Source: Mucilaginibacter pankratovii (GTDB lineage: Bacteria; Bacteroidota; Bacteroidia; Sphingobacteriales; Sphingobacteriaceae). Taken from it: a DNA stretch of 64,000 nucleotides. Positions 33,901 to 42,992 of the stretch are shown in pieces. A program made the translations under genes and the position numbers. The notes below the pieces were generated by a model. The model did not search any database. It saw only the letters and a program-made list of their open reading frames with translations, and had not been told where the DNA came from. How positions within the stretch are numbered: position 1 is the stretch's first letter; each line of letters starts with the position of its first letter. The DNA lies in contig NZ_JACWMY010000016.1 of assembly GCF_014773265.1 (NCBI RefSeq), positions 112,842 through 176,841 on the forward strand, in the 5' to 3' direction.

Positions 33901-34479
33901 TTACTTAGCCTGGCCAAATTCGCCGCTTGCGCTCAGTTCAACTTCGTCGCTCAGCATTGGTGAACCATATTTGCTGCCGAAACCGAAATCAGAACGTTTG
34001 ATAGTACCGGTAACTTTAAAACCAGCTGCAGGTTGTTTGCTCATTGGGTTGGTGATGGTACCGCGGTGAACCAAATCAAAAACAACTGGTTTGGTAACGC
34101 CATGCAGCGTTAAGTTACCTGTTAATTTGTATTTGCCTGTACCAGCCGGTGCAATACCTGTACTTACAAAAGAAAGGGTTGGGAATTTAGCTACGTCGAA
34201 AAATTCTTCGCTTTTCAGGTGACCGTCGCGGCGATCGTTCTCTGTGTTAACAGATGCTGTTTGGGCTACAAAAGAAACTTTAGCATCACTAAAATCTGGT
34301 TTTGCGGCTACAATGGTTGCATCAAAATCTTTAAATGTACCATCAACATCAGATACCGCTAAGTGGGTGATGGTGAAAGTTACATGCGAATGTGCTTTAT
34401 CATTCTTCCAGGTGGTTTGCGCGAACACGGCCGTTTGCATCAACAATGCAGTAGCGGCTAATAATAATGTCTTTTTCAT
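33901..34479 (-). CDS. YceI-family periplasmic lipid-binding protein
   Basis: 192 aa. Signal peptide MKKTLLLAATALLMQTAVFA, then a YceI domain: HSHVTFTITHLAVSDVDGTF at the start, GHLKSEEFFDVAKFPTLSFV, LHGVTKPVVFDL and RSDFGFG at the end. The fold binds isoprenoid or other amphiphiles. A TATCTTTG element at 34516 supports the start at 34479, with a leader of about 30 bases. Confidence 0.93.
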   Translation of the reverse strand: MKKTLLLAATALLMQTAVFAQTTWKNDKAHSHVTFTITHLAVSDVDGTFKDFDATIVAAKPDFSDAKVSFVAQTASVNTENDRRDGHLKSEEFFDVAKFPTLSFVSTGIAPAGTGKYKLTGNLTLHGVTKPVVFDLVHRGTITNPMSKQPAAGFKVTGTIKRSDFGFGSKYGSPMLSDEVELSASGEFGQAK

Positions 34480-34515
34480 TTTGTTTTTAATTGTGTTTAA
34501 ATATTTTTTACGATT

Positions 34516-34523
34516 CAAAGATA
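34516..34523 (-). promoter_or_regulatory. Promoter -7 element TATCTTTG, YceI gene
   Basis: Exact TAnnTTTG on the minus strand, 37 bases before the YceI ATG. Confidence 0.45.
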
Positions 34524-34595
34524 TATAAAGGTTTGACATTAGCTCAAATTAAGTGTTTAAACATTTAATTTGTGAAATAAGGGTGACAAATACCT

Positions 34596-35417
34596 CTATT
34601 TTTCGAAAAATTCATCCACCTTTTTGTTAAATTCCTTTGCGTGTTCTATCAATGTGCCATGCCCGGAGTTGGGTACTATCCACAATTGCGAGCCGGGTAT
34701 ATTGCTTTGAATGAGGCGCGTATGCTTATCAACTATTACATCGTGCTCGCCGGCTATAATAAATGCAGGGCATTTTATCTGCTGCAGCTCGGCAAGTTTA
34801 ATATTAGGTTGGTTCCAGTCGAGCATAAATATTTTCCAGCTATTCTTTGCTTTTGGTGTTTTCCAAACGCGGTTTTTATTTTCGTTGTAATATTTCTCGC
34901 TTTGTTTCCAGCCTTGCGGGTCAAGCGCGGTACTGTCGGGCCAGATGTTGGCACCTGTTGATGCCAGTTTGATCACCTTATCCGGGTGCCGCATAGCCAT
35001 CAACAGTGCATTTATACCGCCGTCGCTCCAGCCCAGCACATAGGCTTTGGGCACGTTAAGAGTATCCAGCAGCACCGCGAAATCATCGGCCATCTGCTCA
35101 AAACTCAGCGAATCGCTGGCATCCACCGTTTTACCCTGCGCGCGGCTATCGGCCAGTATCACGCGATATTTTTTGGCAAAGTAGGGCACGTTCTCTGTAA
35201 ACGCACTCATGTCGCCGCCATTGCCGTGGATCATCAGCAGGGGCTTGCCGCTGCCGTACTCTTCCACATACATTTTTATGCCGTTTATATTATAGTACTT
35301 GCCTGCTTCGGGGTTATTGCCATACATGGTTTTTGTTTTACAACCCAACAAGGTTAAAAGCTGCGGCAATACCATCAGCATGAGCATTCGTTTTATACGC
35401 ATATACAGTTTAAGCAT
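34596..35417 (-). CDS. Lipoprotein alpha/beta hydrolase
   Basis: 273 aa. An N-terminal hydrophobic run ending LTLLGC is a lipobox, so the enzyme is membrane-anchored and outside the cytoplasm. The fold has the oxyanion motif LMIHGNGGDMSAF, nucleophile Ser in LGWSDGGINA, Asp in AGEHDVIV and His in NSGHGTLIEH. Substrate unknown. Several in-frame ATGs make the exact start uncertain. Confidence 0.85.
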   Translation of the reverse strand: MLKLYMRIKRMLMLMVLPQLLTLLGCKTKTMYGNNPEAGKYYNINGIKMYVEEYGSGKPLLMIHGNGGDMSAFTENVPYFAKKYRVILADSRAQGKTVDASDSLSFEQMADDFAVLLDTLNVPKAYVLGWSDGGINALLMAMRHPDKVIKLASTGANIWPDSTALDPQGWKQSEKYYNENKNRVWKTPKAKNSWKIFMLDWNQPNIKLAELQQIKCPAFIIAGEHDVIVDKHTRLIQSNIPGSQLWIVPNSGHGTLIEHAKEFNKKVDEFFEK

Positions 35418-35617
35418 TGGGATGGTTAAAGATAGTGATTAGAGTTTAGAGGTTGTTTATTAGAGGTTAGGGAAAAAATGCTTCCGGTTGATTTGAGTTT
35501 TATGATGACTGGTGTTTACCACTATTTAAACAACGGTTAATGTTTTATATAATTAGGAAAATCCTTGGTAAATTAATACTTTCACACTGAACCAACACCG
35601 CTGTTACCGCTACTTTT

Positions 35618-36229
35618 ATGGAAACATTTACCGAGACCATTAATTTATTAGAACGATCTAATTTTTATTATTCGCTTATCATCGGGATGGATAACCGGTA
35701 TATTCATGTAAGCCGGCATTACAACCGCAATTTCGATTTTCTGAACGAATCCTTGGTAGGCAAACCGTTTTACATCACCCTGCACCCCGATGATATTAAA
35801 ATTTGCCGTGAAGTTGGTGGCAAGTGTTTTGAGAACCCGGGAAAGCTGTTCCCGGCAACCTTACGCAAACACGATGGCAGAGGTGGTTTTGTGGTTACCC
35901 AATGGGAGTTTAAAGCCATTTTTGATGACGATGGGCAGCCATACGGAATCTTCTGCATGGGCCACAACATTACCGAACATGTGGCCGTAACCCACCAGTT
36001 AGAAGATGCTAAGGCCGAAATTGAGGATAAAACAGGCAAGCTGAATCATATAGGGTTTATACAATCGCACGTTGTGCGCAGGCCGCTGGCCAATATCCTT
36101 GGGCTGGCCAATGTACTTGGCAGTATGGAGGTAGACCATAATCTTGCGGGCATAACTAATATGATAGTAAATAGTGTGACTGAATTAGACCAGGCAATCA
36201 AAAATATAGTAGATGAAACAAGTGATTAA
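35618..36229 (+). CDS. PAS protein with histidine-phosphotransfer helix but no kinase domain
   Basis: 203 aa. A PAS domain (~15-125, with LVGKPFYITLHPDDIKIC and PYGIFCMGHNITEHV) is joined by a short coil to a DHp-like helix pair, SHVVRRPLANILGLANVLG, with His151. The chain stops 52 residues after this His, which leaves room for the second helix but none for the ATPase domain. It could be a phosphotransfer or dimer-poisoning protein. The stop overlaps that of the convergent gene in TTAA. Confidence 0.8.
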   Translation: METFTETINLLERSNFYYSLIIGMDNRYIHVSRHYNRNFDFLNESLVGKPFYITLHPDDIKICREVGGKCFENPGKLFPATLRKHDGRGGFVVTQWEFKAIFDDDGQPYGIFCMGHNITEHVAVTHQLEDAKAEIEDKTGKLNHIGFIQSHVVRRPLANILGLANVLGSMEVDHNLAGITNMIVNSVTELDQAIKNIVDETSD

Positions 36230-37104
36230 CTATCTGCATCCTTATTAACGGCGCTTTTTAGGTAACTACCAATTTGCGCGAAGTTTAGCAGAGCCGCCTC
36301 ATCCCCGCCTTCCGATGGCGCATATTCTGCCCAGCCAAGTGGCGTAGCGCCGTAAACTTTATCGGCAGCATTTAAATCCGCCCCCGCTTCAACCAAAAGC
36401 CGTACCGTTTCCAGCGAACCTGACCATACTGCCTGATGCAGTGGCGTAGCGTGCGAATGGAAGCCGCTGTTAGGCTCCGGGTAGCCGTTTGGCTCAACAC
36501 CTTTGTCCAATAAAAATTTCACCATATCTGCCATGCCATAAAAAGCAGCGGCGGTAAGCGACGACAGTTTTTCATCAGTTGTAGCGGTTTGCAAAAGGCG
36601 GTCAGTATCATCCATCCGGCGCAGACCAATGGCAACACCCAGTGTTAACTTGCCGCCCCGTTCTATCAGGTAACTGGCGGCTTCGGTATTGCCGTTGGCT
36701 AAAGCGCCCATGCCGCCGCCGGGTGTAGCACCGGCGTTTATAAGGGCATCCATCATAGGTATTTGTACGCTGCAATCCCGTGGGATGCGGCCGGTAGCTA
36801 CCAGTCCGAGGCAATAATCTAACTGGTATTGCGCCGTATCGGGCGCTTTAGCCTTTACTGCGGCTATCAGTAAATTGGTTATATCCACAATATTGGCGGG
36901 TAGCTTCTCGTGCCTGATGGGATTATCAGCCACAAACCAAAGCAGGTATGGGTCTTTAAAATAGCCTTCTTCGGTGGTTTGCAGTCTATCGGTAATCAGG
37001 CGTGGGTTATCCGCAACTAGTTTTTGAAGCAGCGCGATATCGCCGCAATCTATCGCTTCAACAGCTTGCAGGAAGATGGTGTCGGTGATATCGGAGGTCT
37101 GCAT
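36226..37104 (-). CDS. Ankyrin-repeat protein
   Basis: 292 aa, cytoplasmic. At least four ankyrin-type units: LTAAAFYGMADMVKFLLDKG, ATPLHQAVWSGSLETVRLLV, EAGADLNAADKVYGATPLGW, and degenerate earlier units (GALANGNTEAASYLIERGGK). It is a protein-binding scaffold; its partner is unknown. Its last four bases overlap the end of the PAS gene. Confidence 0.85.
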   Translation of the reverse strand: MQTSDITDTIFLQAVEAIDCGDIALLQKLVADNPRLITDRLQTTEEGYFKDPYLLWFVADNPIRHEKLPANIVDITNLLIAAVKAKAPDTAQYQLDYCLGLVATGRIPRDCSVQIPMMDALINAGATPGGGMGALANGNTEAASYLIERGGKLTLGVAIGLRRMDDTDRLLQTATTDEKLSSLTAAAFYGMADMVKFLLDKGVEPNGYPEPNSGFHSHATPLHQAVWSGSLETVRLLVEAGADLNAADKVYGATPLGWAEYAPSEGGDEAALLNFAQIGSYLKSAVNKDADS

Positions 37105-37125
37105 CTGAACTGTATTACTTTAGCT

Positions 37126-37216
37126 ATGGCTAACACACCCCTGCGCCCCTCTCAAGAGGGGAGTCGCACAGGGCCCTGCTTTTATCGGTGTAATCCTATC
37201 TAAAATCGGTGAAATC
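37126..37216. repeat. Spacer with palindrome and CACCGAT repeats
   Basis: A CACCCCTGCGCCCCTCTC-AA-GAGGGG hairpin near 37137-37162 is followed by ATCGGTGTAATC (37184) and ATCGGTGAAATC (37205), the inverted form of the repeats at 17308 and 29106. Confidence 0.55.
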
Positions 37217-37217
37217 G

Positions 37218-38312
37218 CTATATATTCTCCCATTTGCCGCTATCCAAACTACGGTAAATAGCATCTACCACTTTCATATCCTTCAGTCCTTCTTCGCCGG
37301 GTACGCGGCTTTGTTTGTTGAGGGTTACGCAGGTGGCAAAATCGTCCATCTGGGCGGCTTGCTGGTTAATGTTGGGGATGTCCATGGGTTTGCCATTCAC
37401 TTTACCGTCCAGGCCGCCGTAACCAAAGGCGGGATCCAGTTCAAAATTACCTTTTTCGGTGGTTACATGCAGGTAGCCCCAGTTGTTGTTATAGCTGCTT
37501 TTGCCGGTAACCTTTGCGCCGCCGGGGAATTTCAGTTCCCAAAATATGGTTTCGTCTACCTCTTTAAATAGTTCGGGCTTGGTTTTTTCCTGGGTAGCTT
37601 TAACGGCAATGGGTTCCTCGCCCAATGTATAGCGCGAACCCTGTATAGAATAAATGCCCATATCCATCAGCGCCCCACCACCGGATAGCGCCTTTTTCAG
37701 GCGCCAGGCGTTCGGGTCGCCGCCATAAGTGAAACCGTTGCCGGTATCCAGTTTGGTTACTTTACCCAAAATCTTTTTCTGGCCAAGGCGCATTACCTCC
37801 TGTGTATGCGGCTCGAAATGCAGACGGTAACCTATAGACAATAATCTTTTGGCTTTTTTGCATTCGGCAATCATTTCACGGCACTCGGCAGCGTTCAATG
37901 CCATAGGCTTTTCGCATATCACATGCTTGCCCGCCTTCGCAGCACGGATGGTAAACTCTTTGTGCATACTTACCGGCAGCACAATGTATACGATATCGAT
38001 ATCCGGGTTTTTGGCTATCTCATCAAAATTTTGGTAATTGTAGATGTTCTTTTGCGGGATGTTGTATTTTTTTGACCACTCTTCGGCTTTGGCTGGTGTG
38101 CCGGTAACCAAACCTGCCAGGTAGCAGTTTTTGGTTTGCAGCAAAGCTGGCGCCAGTTGTCCGCGGCTGTAGCCGCCCAGGCCAACCAGGGCAATACCCA
38201 TTTTCTTACCGGCGGCAAGTGCAGCAATAGTATTGCCAAGCATAAGCGCCCCGGCAGCAATAGAACTTTTTTGAATAAAACTACGGCGCGAAAGATGATT
38301 TACAGGTTTCAT
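37218..38312 (-). CDS. Exported Gfo/Idh/MocA-family oxidoreductase
   Basis: 364 aa. A twin-arginine signal (LSRRSFIQKSSIAAGALML) suggests export folded with its nicotinamide cofactor. The Rossmann motif is IALVGLGGYSRGQLAP, followed by the family lysine motif CEKPMALN and a C-terminal beta sheet. It resembles glucose-fructose oxidoreductase and related periplasmic sugar dehydrogenases. I start at 38312 to place the Tat signal first. Confidence 0.9.
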   Translation of the reverse strand: MKPVNHLSRRSFIQKSSIAAGALMLGNTIAALAAGKKMGIALVGLGGYSRGQLAPALLQTKNCYLAGLVTGTPAKAEEWSKKYNIPQKNIYNYQNFDEIAKNPDIDIVYIVLPVSMHKEFTIRAAKAGKHVICEKPMALNAAECREMIAECKKAKRLLSIGYRLHFEPHTQEVMRLGQKKILGKVTKLDTGNGFTYGGDPNAWRLKKALSGGGALMDMGIYSIQGSRYTLGEEPIAVKATQEKTKPELFKEVDETIFWELKFPGGAKVTGKSSYNNNWGYLHVTTEKGNFELDPAFGYGGLDGKVNGKPMDIPNINQQAAQMDDFATCVTLNKQSRVPGEEGLKDMKVVDAIYRSLDSGKWENI

Positions 38313-38394
38313 TAGATGTGGTTTAATGTTTAACAGGGGCACTTAAAGTTAAACAAAAAACCAGCAAGCAAAGTTTTTTAGAAATAAAACCTGC

Positions 38395-39213
38395 CTAACT
38401 ATTAAAACCCGCCTTGTATTTTTTTATAGCGCGGATGATGGATTGCACTATCTGGTTCTGCCCCTCGTCCGAATTAAGGTACCTTTCGTCATCGGGATTG
38501 TTGATAAAACCTGTTTCTATCAGCAGACCCGGCATGCCACTTTGCTGCAGCACCAGTACGCCCTGCTCTTTTACGCCAACGCTTGGGCGGCCATCTGTTT
38601 CGGTGAACTCGGTGTTCAGCAACTCGCCAAACTGTACGCTTTGCTTGCGGTAACGCTGCTGAAAAGCGGCCAGCACAATGGCGTTCATGGCGGCATCTTC
38701 GCCATAGCCGTTATATTTTTTTTGGTAATCTTTTTCCTGGTAAATGGAGGCGTTCTCGCGCAGGGCCTCCAATTGTTCCTGCTTGCGGTGGAAACCATAC
38801 AATAGCAACATGGCGCCCCGGCGGGTGCCTACACGCTGCGGCGTAGAATTGCAATGGATGGATATAAACAGGTTGGCCTTGTTCTCGTTGGCAATTTCGG
38901 CACGGTTGTGCAGTTCGATAAACTTATCGGTACTGCGCGTCATGATGACATTGATATTGGGGAGCTGGTCGTTAAGTGCGTCGCGCAGCTTTTTGCCTAT
39001 GCTTAGCGCCACAGCTTTTTCGTTGGAGTAAGCCCCATGGGCACCGGGGTCTTTACCGCCGTGCCCGGGATCGATAACGATGGTTTTGAAACGGAACGCC
39101 CCGGTAGAGTCTTCGGTTTTACCAGGCGACTGGGCAAACGCCGGGCAAGCCCCGGCCAAAAAAAGTATAGTACAAGAAAGCAACACGGCCCTTGTAAGCG
39201 GCTTAAAAAACAT
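38395..39213 (-). CDS. N-acetylmuramoyl-L-alanine amidase (amidase_3)
   Basis: 272 aa. Signal peptide to ACPAFA, then the zinc amidase fold: IVIDPGHGGKDPGA (His ligand), SNEKAVAL (Glu), LFISIHCNS (His) and GLLIETGFINNPDD (catalytic Glu). It cleaves the amide between MurNAc and the peptide stem. A full TTTG-N18-TATCTTTG promoter ends at the ATG, so its mRNA may be leaderless. Confidence 0.93.
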   Translation of the reverse strand: MFFKPLTRAVLLSCTILFLAGACPAFAQSPGKTEDSTGAFRFKTIVIDPGHGGKDPGAHGAYSNEKAVALSIGKKLRDALNDQLPNINVIMTRSTDKFIELHNRAEIANENKANLFISIHCNSTPQRVGTRRGAMLLLYGFHRKQEQLEALRENASIYQEKDYQKKYNGYGEDAAMNAIVLAAFQQRYRKQSVQFGELLNTEFTETDGRPSVGVKEQGVLVLQQSGMPGLLIETGFINNPDDERYLNSDEGQNQIVQSIIRAIKKYKAGFNS

Positions 39214-39217
39214 GGCG

Positions 39218-39247
39218 CAAAGATATACGATTGTTTTTGGGTACAAA
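39218..39247 (-). promoter_or_regulatory. Promoter of the amidase gene
   Basis: On the minus strand TTTG (39247-39244), 18 bases, TATCTTTG (39225-39218). The ATG begins at 39213, just where the transcript should start, which points to a leaderless mRNA. Confidence 0.6.
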
Positions 39248-39444
39248 CCCTGTGTTTTTGAATTATTTGCAGGCATTATTTGGTTATAAACTGGCTACCC
39301 CTTATAAAGGCAAAAGGTGCGTTATTGTTTTTAGTATGACTGCAAAGCTGTGCGCGGGTTTAACGCCGATTAAGGATTGGCCGATTAAACATGATCAGCG
39401 CCGTATATTGCTATTATCCAATGGCCTTATTAGTATTGTCAATA

Positions 39445-40530
39445 TTAAACAGTTTCAAGTAGGAGAACCAATCCTGCTAAATTTCTAAGGATATTAATAT
39501 TATTTTCGGCAACAAAGGCTTTTACTTTGGCCATTAGCCCCTGTTTTAGTTTTAAATAAGCCGGGCTATTACTTAACCGGGTATCAAAACCAATTTTGCG
39601 GCCATCCCATTTAAAGCGCGGGCTAAGTTTACCGTCCTCAAAATCAATTACGTTAAAAAGTTCAAGCAGGCCATCCATACGGCATTCGCTTACTTCGCCC
39701 TGGTTAAGGTCGTTCACGTAAATGGCCGGGGTACCCATCCCTACCGATGGCAGCGCGCAGTGTACACGGCTGGTTACTACAAAAGCGGCTTTAGCGTATT
39801 TATGCAGCAACTCGCGGGCATATTCCAGCTTTTCATCCTCATCGGCATAGGTTTTAAGCGGGTCGGCGTGTTTTACGTACTCCGCCTGTGTTAAAACCTC
39901 GTCGGTAAAATAGGGCGAGTAGCTTTTATAAAAGCTGGCTGCACGGATCATCCAGCGTAAACTGGTAAAACCCGAGCGGCGCTGAGAAATGGTTTTAATA
40001 ATATTGTATTTGCTGAGCAGGATCCAGCTAAAGCCGATAATGGAGGCATCCCTCTTAATAGGCTCATACTTGGTATCTACAAAATATGCTTTACGCTCTT
40101 TTTGCGGGTTACCATAAGTTTCGCCCAGGGTAAGGGTTAAACAACCCGAAAAATAGGCTTCGATACCCTTTGCGTTCAGCACTTCGGCAGTTTTGCGATC
40201 GCGGCAGCCGATGGGCGCATACTGCTTTAAGTATTCAACAATTTTGGGGGTGTTTAAAAAATGTTCCTGTGCTAATACATTCAGATGAAAAGAGATAAAA
40301 AACGGCAGGATATCTTTTGATGGCGGCCAGTTTTTGGGATGGTGAGTGAACCATCCGTTCATAATCAGCGCAACCTGTTCGCCGCTGTATTGATCCAGCT
40401 GTTCGCGGTTTAAATAAATATCTGCCTTGTTGCCCAGAAACTGCAGCGCTGCAAGGCTCTGCACATAATCGCCTACGTTATCTTTTCTAAATCCCGACTC
40501 GTAGATTAGAACGCCTTTTTTGATGCCCAT
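39445..40530 (-). CDS. Polysaccharide pyruvyl transferase-family protein
   Basis: 361 aa, cytoplasmic. The family start GFRKDNVGDYVQSLAALQFL, the middle APIGCRDRKTAEVLNAKGI with YFSGCLTLTL, and the end VVTSRVHCALPSVGMGTPAI are clear. Members add pyruvate ketals to sugars of exopolysaccharides from phosphoenolpyruvate. No glycan locus adjoins, so the acceptor is unknown. Confidence 0.9.
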   Translation of the reverse strand: MGIKKGVLIYESGFRKDNVGDYVQSLAALQFLGNKADIYLNREQLDQYSGEQVALIMNGWFTHHPKNWPPSKDILPFFISFHLNVLAQEHFLNTPKIVEYLKQYAPIGCRDRKTAEVLNAKGIEAYFSGCLTLTLGETYGNPQKERKAYFVDTKYEPIKRDASIIGFSWILLSKYNIIKTISQRRSGFTSLRWMIRAASFYKSYSPYFTDEVLTQAEYVKHADPLKTYADEDEKLEYARELLHKYAKAAFVVTSRVHCALPSVGMGTPAIYVNDLNQGEVSECRMDGLLELFNVIDFEDGKLSPRFKWDGRKIGFDTRLSNSPAYLKLKQGLMAKVKAFVAENNINILRNLAGLVLLLETV

Positions 40531-40836
40531 AAACCTGTACTTAGTGTGTTTGCAGATGTAATTTTTAAATTATGCGGTTGCAAATATGTACGGGGGCTAA
40601 GTACTCCTTTTTGCAACCCAGCTGCTTTAGTGTTTTCAAAAATAAGGATAAATATCAATTTTGCAAACCAAGCCCTGCCTCCATGTGCTAAACACGCGTA
40701 GTTACTTATTGTTTACAGGTGATATTATTGCTTACAGGTGATACATTGGCTAAAAAATAATTGCGCCAAAATTAATTTTTTTTGCAACCTATTGGCTAAC
40801 AAACTCGTAATAAATAGCAGATTACACCAGTACAAG
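40531..40836. other. Gene-free spacer, 306 bases
   Basis: A/T-rich spacer between two divergent genes. The only structure I see is a 17-bp direct repeat at 40708-40743. The strand it serves is not clear; the repeat is nearer the 40837 gene. Confidence 0.5.
40708..40743. repeat. 17-bp direct repeat, 19-bp period
   Basis: ATTG(T/C)TTACAGGTGATA occurs at 40708-40724 and 40727-40743 with one mismatch. The 19-base period is close to two turns of the helix, as expected for a regulator binding two sites on one face. Confidence 0.6.
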
Positions 40837-41163
40837 ATGGACGCGATATTTTCTAACTCAATTACAACTTTTTTCTTTTTCCTATTAGTAGGCACAGTAA
40901 TAGTTTACTTAATTTTAAAATACGATAAACACCAGCGCGCTAAAATGAGCAGTATTTTGGCACAAACCCGCGATGTACAGCCCCTCTTTGTGGCAAAGGC
41001 TATTAACAATAAGCTAAAAGCAATAAAACCCGAATTAAACGCCGATAGCCGCCGCGATATAGCCAAACAGCTGGATGAATTGGTTGCCGCTTACGATAGC
41101 GGGCGATTATCATTGCCCGAGTATTGCCACAAGCTGAACAGCCTGCTGGCTATGGTAGCTTAG
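40837..41163 (+). CDS. Small membrane-anchored protein of unknown function
   Basis: 108 aa. One N-terminal membrane helix (TTFFFFLLVGTVIVYLIL), then a soluble helical part with HQRAKMSSILAQTRDVQ and LDELVAAYDSGRLSLPEYCH. Not recognised. The ATG at 40837 places the helix first; upstream codons are unlikely to be coding. Confidence 0.6.
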   Translation: MDAIFSNSITTFFFFLLVGTVIVYLILKYDKHQRAKMSSILAQTRDVQPLFVAKAINNKLKAIKPELNADSRRDIAKQLDELVAAYDSGRLSLPEYCHKLNSLLAMVA

Positions 41164-41254
41164 TGTTAAATGCTGAGCAGTGGGTGATCGCTTACAGCGC
41201 TGGCTATTTCTTTTCTCCCTGTGTTCCTGTATAATCCACATCATTAATATTCGT

Positions 41255-41262
41255 TAAGTTTG
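41255..41262 (+). promoter_or_regulatory. Promoter -7 element TAAGTTTG, mnmD
   Basis: Exact TAnnTTTG ending eight bases before the ATG at 41271, so a nearly leaderless mRNA is predicted. Confidence 0.45.
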
Positions 41263-41270
41263 GCGCTATC

Positions 41271-41969
41271 ATGAGCGCAGATCAATCCACAAATAATTTA
41301 CAAATAGTTGCCACTGCCGATGGTTCCAACACCATTTACAACGCGCAGGTTGGCGAAAACTATCACTCGCGCAATGGCGCTGTACAAGAAAGCCGGCATG
41401 TGTTCCTCCAGGCAGGCTTAGCGTATTTTTTTGATCTGAGCCCCACCCCTCCTTCGGCTGTTAGCATATTAGAAGTAGGCTTTGGCACCGGGCTTAATTT
41501 TTTACTGAGTGCCGATCTTTGCACCAGCCGGGAAATAAAATTAGATTATACCGGCATAGAGGCTTATCCGTTAAGCGCCGACATGATCAGCCAAACCGGT
41601 TATGAGAAATATGTAAACGAGGCTACCTGGCGAAGTTTTTTACAGCATTACCCTGCATCGCTAAAAACTAAAATACCATTAAATCCATTTGTAGAACTGC
41701 AAACCGCACACAGCGAGCTACAGGCGTTCACCTCCCTGCAAAAATTCGATATTATTTATTTTGATGCCTTTGCCGTTGCCCACCAGCCCGAAATGTGGAA
41801 CGAGGCCGCTATAACGCACACCCTTAGCTTTTTAAAGCCCAGCGGCGTATTTGTTACCTACGCCATTACCGGCAACCTAAAACGCATCATCAAAGCATTG
41901 GGCCTAAAGGTAGAGAAGGCCCCCGGCGCACCGGGCAAACGGGAAATGCTAAGGGCGATTTTCAGTTAG
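41271..41969 (+). CDS. mnmD: tRNA 5-methylaminomethyl-2-thiouridine methyltransferase MnmD
   Basis: 232 aa. SAM-dependent methyltransferase that finishes the mnm5s2U modification at wobble U34 of some tRNAs. It corresponds to the N-terminal half of fused MnmC. Family markers are YHSRNGAVQESRHVFLQAGL, SAM motif ILEVGFGTGLNF, and FDIIYFDAFAVAHQPEMWNE. The MnmC2-like oxidase half is absent, as in other Bacteroidota. Confidence 0.92.
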   Translation: MSADQSTNNLQIVATADGSNTIYNAQVGENYHSRNGAVQESRHVFLQAGLAYFFDLSPTPPSAVSILEVGFGTGLNFLLSADLCTSREIKLDYTGIEAYPLSADMISQTGYEKYVNEATWRSFLQHYPASLKTKIPLNPFVELQTAHSELQAFTSLQKFDIIYFDAFAVAHQPEMWNEAAITHTLSFLKPSGVFVTYAITGNLKRIIKALGLKVEKAPGAPGKREMLRAIFS

Positions 41970-42049
41970 CAGTTAGCAGTGGGCACTACTAAACCGTAAT
42001 TGTTGTTTTAACAAAAGCAGCATATTGCAGCCTAAAAACTACCAACTGA

Positions 42050-42090
42050 AAATTGGAAACTGCAAACCGCAAACTGCCAACTGAAAACTG
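42050..42090. repeat. GCAAACTGCCAACTGAAAACTG phrase repeats
   Basis: Three degenerate copies of a phrase like AAACTGCCAACTG in 40 bases. The same phrase occurs near 24312-24346. It is a dispersed short repeat, not coding. Confidence 0.55.
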
Positions 42091-42095
42091 TTCCC

Positions 42096-42103
42096 TATCT
42101 TTG
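42096..42103 (+). promoter_or_regulatory. Promoter -7 element TATCTTTG, mazG
   Basis: Exact TAnnTTTG, 20 bases before the mazG ATG. Confidence 0.5.
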
Positions 42104-42123
42104 TTTAACTCATATAATATCAT

Positions 42124-42927
42124 ATGCCTTTAACTGCTCCTATTGCTTCTGCTACGCCTTCAGGCGCTTTCGAACGATTGCTTACCATTATGGATGACCT
42201 GCGCACCAATTGCCCATGGGATAAAAAACAAACCATCGAAAGCCTGCGCCACCTCACCATCGAAGAAACTTACGAACTATCTGATGCCATACTGGGCGGC
42301 GATATGCAGGAGATAAAAAAAGAGCTGGGCGATATTATGCTGCACCTGGTATTTTACTCGCGCATCGCATCCGAAACGGATGATTTTAATATTACGGGCG
42401 TACTTAACAGCATTTGCGATAAACTGATCAACCGCCACCCGCATATCTACAGCGATACCGAGGTTAGCAGCGAGGAAGACGTAAAGCGCAACTGGGAGCA
42501 GATAAAACTAAAAGAGGGGAATAAATCGGTACTGGCGGGGGTGCCTGCATCATTACCCGCATTGGTAAAAGCATCGCGCATACAGGAGAAAGCCCGCGGT
42601 GTTGGCTTTGATTGGGATAACAAAGGCCAGGTTTGGGCCAAGGTGGAAGAAGAACTGCAGGAGTTTAAAGATGAGTTTAACGTTGCCGATGATATTGCTA
42701 TTGACCAGGAAAAAGCAGAAGGGGAGTTTGGCGACCTGCTGTTCTCGCTCATTAATTACGCACGCTTTATCAATATTAACCCCGAAGACGCGCTGGAGAA
42801 AACTAATCGTAAATTCATCAAGCGGTTTCAGTATCTCGAAAGCAGGGCCGAAGAGCAGGGCAAACAACTGCAGAATATGAATTTAGCGGAGATGGACGTA
42901 TTTTGGAACGAAGCAAAAAAATCGTGA
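42124..42927 (+). CDS. mazG: Nucleoside triphosphate pyrophosphohydrolase MazG
   Basis: 267 aa, tandem MazG domains. It converts (d)NTPs to the monophosphate and pyrophosphate, cleaning aberrant nucleotides. The first unit has RTNCPWDKKQTIESLRHLTI then EETYEL and ELGDIMLHLVFY; the second has EEELQEFKDEF and EGEFGDLLFSLINYARF. The paired Glu/Asp clusters bind magnesium. A TATCTTTG element lies just upstream. Confidence 0.94.
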   Translation: MPLTAPIASATPSGAFERLLTIMDDLRTNCPWDKKQTIESLRHLTIEETYELSDAILGGDMQEIKKELGDIMLHLVFYSRIASETDDFNITGVLNSICDKLINRHPHIYSDTEVSSEEDVKRNWEQIKLKEGNKSVLAGVPASLPALVKASRIQEKARGVGFDWDNKGQVWAKVEEELQEFKDEFNVADDIAIDQEKAEGEFGDLLFSLINYARFININPEDALEKTNRKFIKRFQYLESRAEEQGKQLQNMNLAEMDVFWNEAKKS

Positions 42928-42992
42928 AAAATATTATAATACTTGTAACGTTTTAAGTACCGGCCTCGTAACCCTTTATAACTTAACATAAA

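Noticed and set aside
39231..39488. 85-codon frame on the plus strand
   Set aside because: Overlaps the amidase promoter and the end of the convergent pyruvyl transferase gene; no recognisable domain or credible start.
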